This document shows positions 52,845 to 61,333 of a DNA stretch of 64,000 nucleotides, one piece after another. Numbering within the stretch: position 1 is the stretch's first letter; each line of letters opens with the position of its first letter. Location of the stretch: NCBI GenBank assembly GCA_000402755.1, contig AQSD01000001.1:1-64000 (forward strand), read 5' to 3'. The stretch comes from Fidelibacterota bacterium SCGC AAA160-B08. GTDB taxonomy: Bacteria; Fidelibacterota; Marinisomatia; Marinisomatales; Marinisomataceae. The translations under genes and the position numbers were made by a program. The notes under the pieces were generated by a model, which had not been told where the DNA came from, searched no databases, and worked only from the letters and a program-made list of their open reading frames with translations.

Positions 52845-53815
52845 ATTAGCTCCTTAGTGTTATTAAAAATTCTTTCGTCAATATCGGTTAGGTCTGGAAA
52901 CTGAAATTTTTTACCCGTTATAAGTTCATATAATAAGATGTACCTCGCAGACAGCTCTATAATTAATTCATCTGGAGCCTCTGGTAATATTTTATCGTTA
53001 TATGGGTCACAGTTTTTTGCGAACCAAAGCCTAAGAAACTCTTTATCAATATTTTGTGGCTCCTCGTTTTGCTCAAAACGACCGGTATAGGTTTCTTCTA
53101 TCCAATATCGACTAGAGTCGGGCGTATGTATTTCATCAACAAACTTAATGTTTCCATGAGCATCTTTTCCCAGCTCATATTTAGTGTCAACGAGAATTAA
53201 TCCATTTTTTGCCGCAATGCGCTGCCCATAATTAAAAAGATCTAAGCTCATTTTTGCTGCTTTGTCAAAGTCTTCTTCTGTCATAAGTCCCAGCTCAAGA
53301 ATTTCATCTTTTGAAACAGGCCTATCATGAACCTTATCTTTTGTAGTTGGGGTTAGCATTGGCTCTCCAAGCTTTTGATTTTTTTTCAAACCAGAAGGAA
53401 TTGGGTTACCACAATATTCTTTAGCACCGTTTTTATAAACGGTCCAAAGAGAGGTTTCGGTTGATCCTGTAATATATCCCCTTACAACAAACTCCACCTG
53501 AAACACATCGCACTTTTCTACAAGCGAAATATTGGGATCGGGAGTACTGATTAAGTGATTTGGAAATTGGTCTTTTGTTTTTTCGAACCACCATGCACTC
53601 ACCAGGTTTAAGACAGTTCCCTTGTATGGTATTCTTGCTAAAACTCTATCAAAGGCACTTTGCCTGTCAGTAGAAACCATAAGTACTTTGTCGTCCAAGA
53701 AATAGGCATCACGCACCTTACCCACTTGTTTATTTTTTACGTGAATGTTGGTATCCTGAATTGTGTTATTCAGGTTCTCTCTAATTACCTGATAGTATTT
53801 TTTGTCAATATTCAT
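52841..53815 (-). CDS. purC: SAICAR synthetase
   Basis: Joins aspartate to CAIR with ATP. A 324-residue protein of the longer, eukaryote/plant-like type rather than the 237-residue E. coli form. The signatures are VGKVRDAYFLDDKVLMVSTD, RQSAFDRVLARIPYKG, VEFVVRGYITGSTETSLW and LVDTKYELGKDAHG. The C-terminal extension (about residues 235-324) carries the SSRYW and WFAKNCDPY blocks. It precedes purE with a 4-base overlap, the same order as the fused animal PAICS. Confidence 0.95.
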   Translation of the reverse strand: MNIDKKYYQVIRENLNNTIQDTNIHVKNKQVGKVRDAYFLDDKVLMVSTDRQSAFDRVLARIPYKGTVLNLVSAWWFEKTKDQFPNHLISTPDPNISLVEKCDVFQVEFVVRGYITGSTETSLWTVYKNGAKEYCGNPIPSGLKKNQKLGEPMLTPTTKDKVHDRPVSKDEILELGLMTEEDFDKAAKMSLDLFNYGQRIAAKNGLILVDTKYELGKDAHGNIKFVDEIHTPDSSRYWIEETYTGRFEQNEEPQNIDKEFLRLWFAKNCDPYNDKILPEAPDELIIELSARYILLYELITGKKFQFPDLTDIDERIFNNTKELI

Positions 53816-55058
53816 GACGTTCTTGCGAAATTGGATTACACAAAATATGACTATTTAAGATTAAATCAATGTCTTTTTTTGCTTGTTTTTTTTGAGAGAC
53901 AGTTTCCCAAACCGTACCCTTTATAATATTTTTTATATTTAGAAAGCCAAAGCGCTTTTGTAGGGTTTCTTTCATCTTGCGGCCATCAATATTTTCTTTT
54001 TCTCTAACTAAAAAACGAGAACCAGAGTTTTTTTCTATACCACTAACCACAAACTCCTTGCTAGGATTAAATAAAACGTCTGTAGCAAATATATTTTCTA
54101 TGTCTAGGGCCCCATCATGCTCTATTTCAAGGTGTAAATATTTTTTTATAACAAGACCCTCTACCCCAAGCCTCTTTATACACTGACTAACAGAGATTGC
54201 TTCGTTGTCAGCAATAATCATAGATATTAAAATCTCGGTAGTATTTTTTTTCTTTTTAAAAGGGGAGAGAGCTATTTTTTGAGAGTTATATTTTAGAGAC
54301 TTATAACTAAAAGAGGATTCAGTATTTAAAAACTGATTAAGAGCCTTAAAAACAGGATCACCCTTAGTGGTACGCTCCGGGTGTGGCATCATAGCTAATA
54401 CATTGCCTCCAACATTTCCAAGAGCGGCAATATTATTGGTTGACCCGTTTGGGTTTATAGGAAAATTATTTACAACATCTCCATCCTCATTACAGTAATG
54501 ATATGCGGCAAGATTTTCTTTTTCAACAATCTCTTTTAGATCATCGTTCATTACAAATCTTCCCTCGGCATGTGCCAAAGGTACACTAAGAAAACCTTTA
54601 CAGTCTTTATCAATAAAGGCAGAATTGTTTTGTGCGTTGCTTTTGATATTACACCAAGTATTGTAGTACCCAGTGCCAATCACCCGCCCATTTTTCACCC
54701 GCTTATTTTGAGACAAACTTACAACAGTGTTAAAGTTTGTGTTCCCCGGAACCATTCCGGCCTCTACTAAAATCTGAGCCCCATTACAAATTCCCAAAAC
54801 AGGTTTTCCTTGTAAGGCCTCATTTTTTAATGTGTCCATAATTGGATCTAAAGAAGCAATAATACCAGACCTAGATCGATCTTCGTAGGAGAAGCCACCA
54901 ACAATAACATATCCATCACAGGTTTTTAATTGAGAAGACGGCTCGTTCCATAGATGTGATATCGGGACCATACCACTTCTTTTGATTGCTGCAATAGTTT
55001 CAAGCTCTGTGTTTGAGCCGGGAAATTGAATAATAGCTATCTTGCGCTTATTTGTCAT
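53805..55058 (-). CDS. purQ: PurQ glutaminase with C-terminal double PurS-like extension
   Basis: The glutaminase subunit of FGAM synthase, fused to an extension. Residues 1-250 are a class I amidotransferase: FPGSNTELE, GGFSYEDRSRSG, nucleophile Cys91 in LGICNGAQ, His163 in LAHAEGR, and His226/Glu228 in MMPHPERT. PurQ alone is about 225-260 residues; this protein has 417. The extension falls into two units that look like PurS (about 80 residues). Unit 1 (about 273-338) has the block VIKKYLHLEIE, matching PurS's VRIGKYMELTIE, and ends DVLFNP. Unit 2 (about 346-417) has DGRKMKETLQKRFGF, KNIIKGTVWETVS and ILCNPIS, matching PurS's ending LLANxVIE. No separate purS was found. It overlaps both purM and purC by 11 bases. 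Confidence 0.88.
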   Translation of the reverse strand: MTNKRKIAIIQFPGSNTELETIAAIKRSGMVPISHLWNEPSSQLKTCDGYVIVGGFSYEDRSRSGIIASLDPIMDTLKNEALQGKPVLGICNGAQILVEAGMVPGNTNFNTVVSLSQNKRVKNGRVIGTGYYNTWCNIKSNAQNNSAFIDKDCKGFLSVPLAHAEGRFVMNDDLKEIVEKENLAAYHYCNEDGDVVNNFPINPNGSTNNIAALGNVGGNVLAMMPHPERTTKGDPVFKALNQFLNTESSFSYKSLKYNSQKIALSPFKKKKNTTEILISMIIADNEAISVSQCIKRLGVEGLVIKKYLHLEIEHDGALDIENIFATDVLFNPSKEFVVSGIEKNSGSRFLVREKENIDGRKMKETLQKRFGFLNIKNIIKGTVWETVSQKKQAKKDIDLILNSHILCNPISQERHEY

Positions 55059-56094
55059 TCAAGTAAACCTGTTTAGATGAATTTGATACAATCACACCTA
55101 TTTCAAGGCAATTATTTGCCCCCAACATTTTTACAAGTCGATCTTTTTGTGATGGGTCAACAATAATAGTAAGACCAATCCCCATATTAAACGTACGGTA
55201 CATTTCATTTATTTCTAAGTCCAGGTTTTCTACTAGAAACTGAAAAAGGGGAATTTTTTCCCAAGAATTGACATTAATCTCTGCAGCAAAGCCATCAGGA
55301 AAAACCCTTGGCATGTTATCAATTAGTCCACCACCGGTTATGTGCGCCAAGCTCTTAATTTGGAACTCTTTTTCAATAAGAAGGTTAATCATTTTACTAT
55401 AATTTTTATGTGGAGCAAGCAAAGCCTCTTCAATTGTGGTGGTTTTATCTGAAAGAGTATCGCTCACGCCTAGACTTAAAACATCAAAAATTAATTTTCT
55501 TGCTAATGAATACCCGTTTGTATGTAGACCGCTAGATGGGATACCCATAATTAAATCACCCTGTTTGACACAAGAGCCGTCGACAATGTCTTTTCGCTCT
55601 ACAATACCCGTTGCAATGCCAACCAAATCATATTCGTTTTTATGGTATGTGCCAGGCATTTCAGCGGTTTCTCCGCCAACCAAAGAAACCCCCAAGTTTT
55701 TACACTCCGTGGCGACACTTTCTATAATATCTGAAACGATTTGTGGCTCTAAAGAGCTACTTGCAATATAATCAAGAAAGGTGAGAGGTGTTGCGCCAGT
55801 AGCTGCTACGTCATTACAGCAAGCATTTACCAAATCAAAACCTATAAAACTGAAGTTGTTACATTTTTGTGCTACAGCCATCTTTGTACCAACGCCATCA
55901 ATGCTTTGGACCATGACCGGGTCCTCGTAGCGATTAACAATATCTTTAATGTTATACATTGACCCAAACCCGCCAATTGAAGACAATACATTTTTATTAA
56001 AAGTAGATTGAATAATTTTTTTAGACGATGCGATTACATGATCTGCTTTTTCAATATCTACTCCAGCATCTTTATATGAAATTTTTTGTTTCAT
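55048..56094 (-). CDS. purM: phosphoribosylformylglycinamidine cyclo-ligase (AIR synthetase)
   Basis: Closes FGAM to AIR with ATP. About 348 residues from the ATG at 56094 (MKQKISYKDAGVDI); a longer start at 56127 would lie in purL. The landmarks are SIDGVGTKMAVA, GGETAEMPGTY and HITGGGLIDNMPRVFP. It shares an ATGA overlap with purL, its upstream neighbour and evolutionary relative. Confidence 0.96.
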   Translation of the reverse strand: MKQKISYKDAGVDIEKADHVIASSKKIIQSTFNKNVLSSIGGFGSMYNIKDIVNRYEDPVMVQSIDGVGTKMAVAQKCNNFSFIGFDLVNACCNDVAATGATPLTFLDYIASSSLEPQIVSDIIESVATECKNLGVSLVGGETAEMPGTYHKNEYDLVGIATGIVERKDIVDGSCVKQGDLIMGIPSSGLHTNGYSLARKLIFDVLSLGVSDTLSDKTTTIEEALLAPHKNYSKMINLLIEKEFQIKSLAHITGGGLIDNMPRVFPDGFAAEINVNSWEKIPLFQFLVENLDLEINEMYRTFNMGIGLTIIVDPSQKDRLVKMLGANNCLEIGVIVSNSSKQVYLNDK

Positions 56095-58430
56095 GATAAT
56101 AATTTTTTCCTCAAAGACGTGCCCCATGCATTTTCTGCCTCTTTGATTGATATGTTCACTTTATTGTTAATCATAATTGTTTCCTTAGAAGATGTTGCCC
56201 CTATAATATCAAAAGGTATATTGTTTGTTTCTAGTGTTTTCTGCGCTTCGGCTACGTTTTTATTATCCACCTCTATTACAATAGAAAGGTTTTCGTTAAA
56301 CAAATCTATATCAAATTTTTTTTCATCCATGTTGGCAGCAATACCAATGCTATTATGAAAAGACATTTTACAAAGAGAGACAGCCAGCCCACCTCTTGTG
56401 ACTACCCTCGAAGAAAGCATTAAGTTTTTTGCGCCCAAATCAATAACGCTATTTAGTAATGCGCTATAATTTTTGTTCGAGAAATGACACACCTCATTAT
56501 TTTTGACCTTTAAAATATCGGCAATCATGCTACCCCCCAACTGTTGATTTTTTTCACCCAAAACAAAGATAGTAGAGGTGTCAGATTGGAAGCTATTTTT
56601 TATTGCATTATTTGTATTAAGATTTTTACCAAAAGACCCAATCATTGGACTGGAAGGTATCGCGCTATCACCGCTTTGATTATAAAAGCTTACGTTGCCC
56701 GCTATAATAGGAAGATTTGTATTTTTTTCAAAATGTAAGTCATCACAACAGTCTCGAATTGCTTTACAGCTTTGTGCAAATTGCCACATTTGTTCTGGTT
56801 TTTCAGGATTTCCAAAACATAAACAATCGGTTAGAGCTACAGGGATTCCTCCACTAGCCACTACTTTTGCAGTAGACTCTAATACTGCATGTTGTGCTGC
56901 TAGATATGGATCAATTTTTCCAATCTTTGGGTTGTGCGCAATTGCAGCAGCAAAACCACTACTTCTAATTTCTTCTGGAAAAGAATCACTATTAAAGGGA
57001 GAAACAACGCCCGCCTCAGCTGAGCCCCGCTCAAGAACAACTCTACCTTGAACTTGTTTATCATAGCATTCATAAACAGGCGACCTAGAAGAAATATTTT
57101 CATGGGCCAACAGCTCTAAAATAATGTCGTTATGGTTTTTGATTGAAGGTAGGGGATGAGATGTTTTTATAACCTCAACCTCTTTTAATGGTCTTTTGTA
57201 AACAAATCCCTCATTTATTTGTGCAATTGGCCCATCAATAATTTTTTTATTGTTAGCATACACCGTGTAGTGGCGGTCTTTAATAATTTTCCCCACCACC
57301 TTTGCTTGAGCTAGCGACGAAACGTTTGGAAGATCAAATTTTTTATTATAATGCTCTAGGATTATAGGGGTCGTATCGGGATGACAAGCCCACATAAAAC
57401 GCTCCTGAGTTTCGGAACACAGGATTACATGGCTTTGTAAGCCGTCCATACTAGTATGAATTTTGTCGGCCCAGACCTCAGCGCCCATGCCAGCAGCATC
57501 TGCTAATTCTATACTGGCGCATGCCACACCACCAGCTCCCAAGTCTTTAAAGCCCACCTTATCTGTCATTTTATTGTCTTGTAAATATTTGAACAAACTA
57601 TATGTGGATTTAAGAATGTGTCTTTCTAAAAAAGCGTTTGGCTCTTGAACTGCACCTTTGTTTTGCTGCTTCTTTTCTTCTTCTAGTTCTAGCGAAGCAA
57701 AGCTTGCACCACCAAAACCGCTATTATCCGTTGGTTTCCCTATTAAAATTAAATCATATCCTTCTGAATTTTTTGGAGCCTTAGACCGAATTATATCTTT
57801 TTCACGCACAATACCGGCAGCAACAACAGTCACTAGACAGTTGTCGTTGTAGCTCTTATCATAATATAAATCTCCACAAATATTGGGGATACCAAGTGGG
57901 TTACCGTAACCAGCAATACCACCGACCACACCCTCATGAATCCATTTTGTTTTATTGTTACTTAGGTCCCCAAATCTTAGGCCGTCTCCAACGGCGACCA
58001 CCTCAGCGCCCATACAACACACATCCCTAACATTTCCTCCAATGCCAGTGGCGGCCCCCTCATAGGGAACAATTTGGCTAGGATGGTTGTGAGATTCATG
58101 ACTAATAACCAAGCCATAACGATTATTGTCTTTGTCTGTTGCAATAGCAACAATACCCGCATCATCTTTTGCGCCTAAAATGACATCCGGCCCATCAGTG
58201 ATAAAGTGTTTAATATGCTCCTTGCTACTTTTATATGAGCTATGTTCAGAGCCTTGAATAGAAAACAAGACCAACTCTGCCAGAGTTGGAGGTCTTTTTA
58301 AAAACTCATTTTGAACGGTTTTAGTTTCTTTTATACTAAGAGGAATATTCTGTTCGGCTAAAATAACTTTAATTTCTTGATCTGAAAGATTGGAAAAATC
58401 AAACGTGTCCCAACTTTCATATTTTATCAT
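56091..58430 (-). CDS. purL: FGAM synthase, small-type PurL subunit
   Basis: The 779-residue synthetase subunit that turns FGAR into FGAM with ATP, using ammonia from PurQ. It is the short form that lacks built-in PurS and PurQ parts and needs them as separate proteins. HNHPSQIVPYEGAATGIGGN near residue 115, DLGAGGVACASIELADAAG and ERGSAEAGVVSPF are diagnostic. It is slightly longer than B. subtilis PurL (about 740). It lies between purA and purM with 4-base overlaps on both sides. Confidence 0.96.
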   Translation of the reverse strand: MIKYESWDTFDFSNLSDQEIKVILAEQNIPLSIKETKTVQNEFLKRPPTLAELVLFSIQGSEHSSYKSSKEHIKHFITDGPDVILGAKDDAGIVAIATDKDNNRYGLVISHESHNHPSQIVPYEGAATGIGGNVRDVCCMGAEVVAVGDGLRFGDLSNNKTKWIHEGVVGGIAGYGNPLGIPNICGDLYYDKSYNDNCLVTVVAAGIVREKDIIRSKAPKNSEGYDLILIGKPTDNSGFGGASFASLELEEEKKQQNKGAVQEPNAFLERHILKSTYSLFKYLQDNKMTDKVGFKDLGAGGVACASIELADAAGMGAEVWADKIHTSMDGLQSHVILCSETQERFMWACHPDTTPIILEHYNKKFDLPNVSSLAQAKVVGKIIKDRHYTVYANNKKIIDGPIAQINEGFVYKRPLKEVEVIKTSHPLPSIKNHNDIILELLAHENISSRSPVYECYDKQVQGRVVLERGSAEAGVVSPFNSDSFPEEIRSSGFAAAIAHNPKIGKIDPYLAAQHAVLESTAKVVASGGIPVALTDCLCFGNPEKPEQMWQFAQSCKAIRDCCDDLHFEKNTNLPIIAGNVSFYNQSGDSAIPSSPMIGSFGKNLNTNNAIKNSFQSDTSTIFVLGEKNQQLGGSMIADILKVKNNEVCHFSNKNYSALLNSVIDLGAKNLMLSSRVVTRGGLAVSLCKMSFHNSIGIAANMDEKKFDIDLFNENLSIVIEVDNKNVAEAQKTLETNNIPFDIIGATSSKETIMINNKVNISIKEAENAWGTSLRKKLLS

Positions 58431-59713
58431 AAAGCAAAGGTTTGGTTTCGATCCGGCCCATAAGAAATTAAGGAGATACTGTTGCCAGTAAAATCCTCTA
58501 TTTTTTTAATGAAAGATTTTAGTTCAAGAGGGCACTCATCAATATTTTTAATATGATCAGGTAGAGACTTCCACCCCGGCAATGTCTCATAAATAGGTTT
58601 AATTTGAGCAAAACTCTCTAAGTCTGCTGGGACATAGTCAACTTTTTGGCCATTAATTTCATACCCTACGCACAGCTTAATTTCTGGGAGACCTGTTAAA
58701 ACATCTACTTTGGTTAAAATTAGTTCAGTAAATCCGTTTAGTTGGTTTGCATATTTTAACTGTACTAAATCTATCCATCCAATTCTTCGCGCCCTACCTG
58801 TTGTAGTCCCATACTCCTGTCCAACTTCGCGTATTTGGTCTTCTAGTGGAGGGGCAATCTCTGTTGGTAGTGGCCCACGACCCACATATGTTAAATATGC
58901 TTTTGCAATTCCGACAACACGTTTTTTCCTGTTTAACCCAATTCCAGAACCCGCCTCTACTTGACCCGCTACCACATTACTACTAGTGGTAAAAGGGTAC
59001 AAACCATGGTCTACATCTAAGCAAGCCCCTTGGGCCCCTTCAAACAATATAGCTTTTCCTTGTTTGTCGGCCGCACTGAGTTTTTGAGCAACATTACCAA
59101 CATAAGGCTCAATAATTTCTGCATATTCTAAATATTTATTTAAAATCGTTTCATAAGAATAGTCAAATTTTTCTTCAAAAACATTTTCAACGAGCTTTTT
59201 ATTAAAGCCGAAAGATTTCTTCAATCTTTTTGCAAAAACATCTTGATTAAAAAGATCAATAATTCGTAGTCCATGTCTGTACATTTTATCTGCATAAACC
59301 GGTGCAATTCCAGACCTCGTGCTGCCCGCAGCTAAGTCGTTTTGTAGTGCGGTTAAATGATGGTCAATATCAACGTGATATGGCATAATTAAATGGGCGC
59401 GATCACTGATTAGAAGATTGACCCCAAGCCCTTCCTTTTTTAACATATCAATTTCATTAATCAATACCGTAGGATCAATTACCACGCCATTGCCAATAAC
59501 AAGTTTACAGTTTGGGTGTAGTACGCCAGAAGGAATTAGATGTAACTTGAGAGTTCTTTCATCTAAGATGATAGTGTGGCCTGCATTGTTTCCACCCTGG
59601 AAGCGTACAATATAATCTGATTGAGCAGAGAAAAAGTCTGTAATTTTTCCTTTGCCTTCGTCCCCCCATTGGGCACCAATTATAACAGTAATATTGTTTT
59701 TATTATTTTGCAC
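58427..59713 (-). CDS. purA: adenylosuccinate synthetase
   Basis: First step from IMP to AMP, using GTP and aspartate. A 428-residue protein with IGAQWGDEGKGKITDFFS, FQGGNNAGHTII, SGVLHPNC, and TTGRARRIGW (IMP site). The GTP-binding end VDVLTGL is also seen. It is the first gene of the purine operon. Only 34 bases separate its ATG from the GTG of the divergent lipoprotein gene, so both promoters are very tight or overlap. Confidence 0.96.
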   Translation of the reverse strand: MQNNKNNITVIIGAQWGDEGKGKITDFFSAQSDYIVRFQGGNNAGHTIILDERTLKLHLIPSGVLHPNCKLVIGNGVVIDPTVLINEIDMLKKEGLGVNLLISDRAHLIMPYHVDIDHHLTALQNDLAAGSTRSGIAPVYADKMYRHGLRIIDLFNQDVFAKRLKKSFGFNKKLVENVFEEKFDYSYETILNKYLEYAEIIEPYVGNVAQKLSAADKQGKAILFEGAQGACLDVDHGLYPFTTSSNVVAGQVEAGSGIGLNRKKRVVGIAKAYLTYVGRGPLPTEIAPPLEDQIREVGQEYGTTTGRARRIGWIDLVQLKYANQLNGFTELILTKVDVLTGLPEIKLCVGYEINGQKVDYVPADLESFAQIKPIYETLPGWKSLPDHIKNIDECPLELKSFIKKIEDFTGNSISLISYGPDRNQTFAL

Positions 59714-59747
59714 TTTTTGATGTTATTGATAAGATGTAATTTATGTT

Positions 59748-60992
59748 GTGGATTCTATATACCAAAATAATACTTTTAAAACTGTAGTTTTTTTAAGCTT
59801 TTTCTTTTTTAATAGCTGTGCATTTGTGGGGCAACTAGCCATTCCAATGGAGTCAATTGACAAGCCAAAGGGACCTTATGGTATTGGTACCCAAGTCTTC
59901 TTCTGGACAGATGAAAAAAGGAGCGAACAATACACAACAGACCCAACGGATTTCAGAAAGCTGCAAGTACAAATTTGGTATCCTGCACAAATGAAGGAAG
60001 GCTATCAAAAAACAACTCATATGGTGTTTCCTAATAAGACATTAGATGCTATGGCGAGCACTCTTAATGTACCGGTGAATTTTATAAGACATGGCGCACG
60101 ACTAATGTCAAGCGCAGTTCAAGGAGCACATCCAGTAGAGGGAGAAAAATTCCCATTGATATTATTTTCACATGGTGATGGAGGCGTAGCAACTCAAAAC
60201 CTGTCACAGGTTGAAGCGCTAGTAAGTAACGGATATATTGTGATTGCCCCCAACCACACCTATAATGCTTCTATTACTTTTGACGAAGAAGGTACCCCAG
60301 CTATATATCAATCCAATATTACGTGGAGCGAACAAACAATATATAGCAAGAAGTACTATGCAAATCAACTGATACGATATCGATATGCAGATATTGCGTT
60401 TATATTAGATGAAATATCAAAAAATACCATACAAGGATCTATATCAAATCCTTATTACGACATGATAGATTTTGAACGCGTGGGAATGATGGGACACTCC
60501 ATGGGAGCAGGAACTAGCTATCATGGACTAATAAATGATAGGCGTATTAAGTCGGCAGCAGCATTCGATGGATGGTTTTTCCCTTTAGACAAAAAAACTT
60601 TTTCCACCCAAACCGACAAACCTTTTCTTCACTTAGGACAAGAGGAGTATTTGGATATAGATATAGAGGGTGATATTAATAATTCCGAATCCGGAAAGAT
60701 TAATTTTGACATTCATAATGCCATCTTAGAAAACAATACAAGTTCTTTCGTTGTTTATGTTGAAAACAGTCTCCACGTTGACTTTACTGATTATAAACAG
60801 ACATATATTCAAGGAAGACCATTTACAATCCCGATATCTGACTTTGGAGATATCTCAAGAAATAAAATTAAAAATATTATGAACAAATCAATTCTAGAGT
60901 TTTTTAACTATACATTTAAAGGCGAAGAATTTGATCCAACAGTTCTAGATCAATATAATAATAGTATAAAAGTGAGCTATGATCCCAACTAG
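59748..60992 (+). CDS. PAF-acetylhydrolase-like alpha/beta-hydrolase lipoprotein
   Basis: A 414-residue exported lipoprotein: signal segment KTVVFLSFFFFNSC with lipobox Cys24. The alpha/beta-hydrolase domain shows LILFSHGDGG (oxyanion region), the nucleophile elbow GHSMGAG with Ser251, a likely Asp274 in AAFDGW, and His342 in SLHVDF. This agrees with the platelet-activating-factor acetylhydrolase (phospholipase A2 group VII) family, which cleaves short acyl chains from oxidised or ether phospholipids. The bacterial substrate is unknown. The start is GTG at 59748. Confidence 0.82.
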   Translation: MDSIYQNNTFKTVVFLSFFFFNSCAFVGQLAIPMESIDKPKGPYGIGTQVFFWTDEKRSEQYTTDPTDFRKLQVQIWYPAQMKEGYQKTTHMVFPNKTLDAMASTLNVPVNFIRHGARLMSSAVQGAHPVEGEKFPLILFSHGDGGVATQNLSQVEALVSNGYIVIAPNHTYNASITFDEEGTPAIYQSNITWSEQTIYSKKYYANQLIRYRYADIAFILDEISKNTIQGSISNPYYDMIDFERVGMMGHSMGAGTSYHGLINDRRIKSAAAFDGWFFPLDKKTFSTQTDKPFLHLGQEEYLDIDIEGDINNSESGKINFDIHNAILENNTSSFVVYVENSLHVDFTDYKQTYIQGRPFTIPISDFGDISRNKIKNIMNKSILEFFNYTFKGEEFDPTVLDQYNNSIKVSYDPN

Positions 60993-61051
60993 TTTTATAA
61001 AAAAAGTGGGAACATTTACCAAAAAATGGTGCCGGGTTTCACCATATTTAA

Positions 61052-61083
61052 GCTAAAAAAAAGAAAGATTTAATTTTTTTAGC
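61052..61083. terminator. possible A/T-rich hairpin (bidirectional terminator?)
   Basis: GCTAAAAAAA (61052-61061) and TTTTTTTAGC (61074-61083) pair perfectly across a 12-base loop. The T-run lies in the stem, so this is not a classic intrinsic terminator; the call is weak. Confidence 0.3.
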
Positions 61084-61102
61084 CCAATTTGTCGTCTTGA
61101 AA

Positions 61103-61125
61103 GTCAATACTAAAAAAGTATTGAC
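61103..61125. repeat. perfect 9-bp inverted repeat
   Basis: GTCAATACT (61103-61111) and AGTATTGAC (61117-61125) are exact reverse complements around AAAAA. The second arm overlaps a TTGACA hexamer (61121-61126), so a regulator bound here could block a promoter. Confidence 0.55.
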
Positions 61126-61169
61126 ATCAACTAAAACAATCCTCAATTTAAATGGATTTCACATTTGAA

Positions 61170-61183
61170 GGGATACGTATCCC
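61170..61183. repeat. perfect 14-bp palindrome GGGATACGTATCCC
   Basis: An uninterrupted, self-complementary sequence in an otherwise AT-rich region, about 150 bases before the receptor start. It has the form of a dimeric-regulator operator; no known family is assigned. Confidence 0.5.
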
Positions 61184-61321
61184 CCGAACGTGGTACATAT
61201 ATACCGTAAAAAGTATGTATGAAATTAAAAATTATATATACATTATATATATATAGGTAAATGAATGAAGACAAAAATGAAACAAAATAACAAATTAAAA
61301 TTTGTATATAAAAACTCATTT

Positions 61322-61326
61322 GGAGG
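61322..61326 (+). promoter_or_regulatory. Shine-Dalgarno site of the receptor gene
   Basis: GGAGG lies 7 bases before the ATG at 61334 and fixes the start. Confidence 0.7.
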
Positions 61327-61333
61327 TAGAATA

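Larger units (their letters stand above)
60993..61333. promoter_or_regulatory. palindrome-rich regulatory region before the TonB-dependent receptor
   Basis: No gene is seen in these 341 bases, but several inverted repeats are. A hairpin ATGGTG/CACCAT (61026-61045) may end the upstream transcript. A 10-bp arm pair GCTAAAAAAA/TTTTTTTAGC spans 61052-61083. A perfect 9-bp repeat spans 61103-61125. A 14-bp palindrome is at 61170-61183. A near-palindrome GGTACATATATACC is at 61192-61205. The rest is AT-rich, with alternating TA runs at 61230-61255. The receptor's promoter is probably here; no convincing -35/-10 pair was fixed. Confidence 0.5.

Noticed and set aside
59714..59747. A purine riboswitch before purA
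   Set aside because: Only 34 bases separate the divergent starts, too few for an aptamer.
61261..61290. A 9-codon ATG frame before the receptor, possibly a leader peptide
   Set aside because: No ribosome site and strongly A-rich; such short frames arise by chance here.
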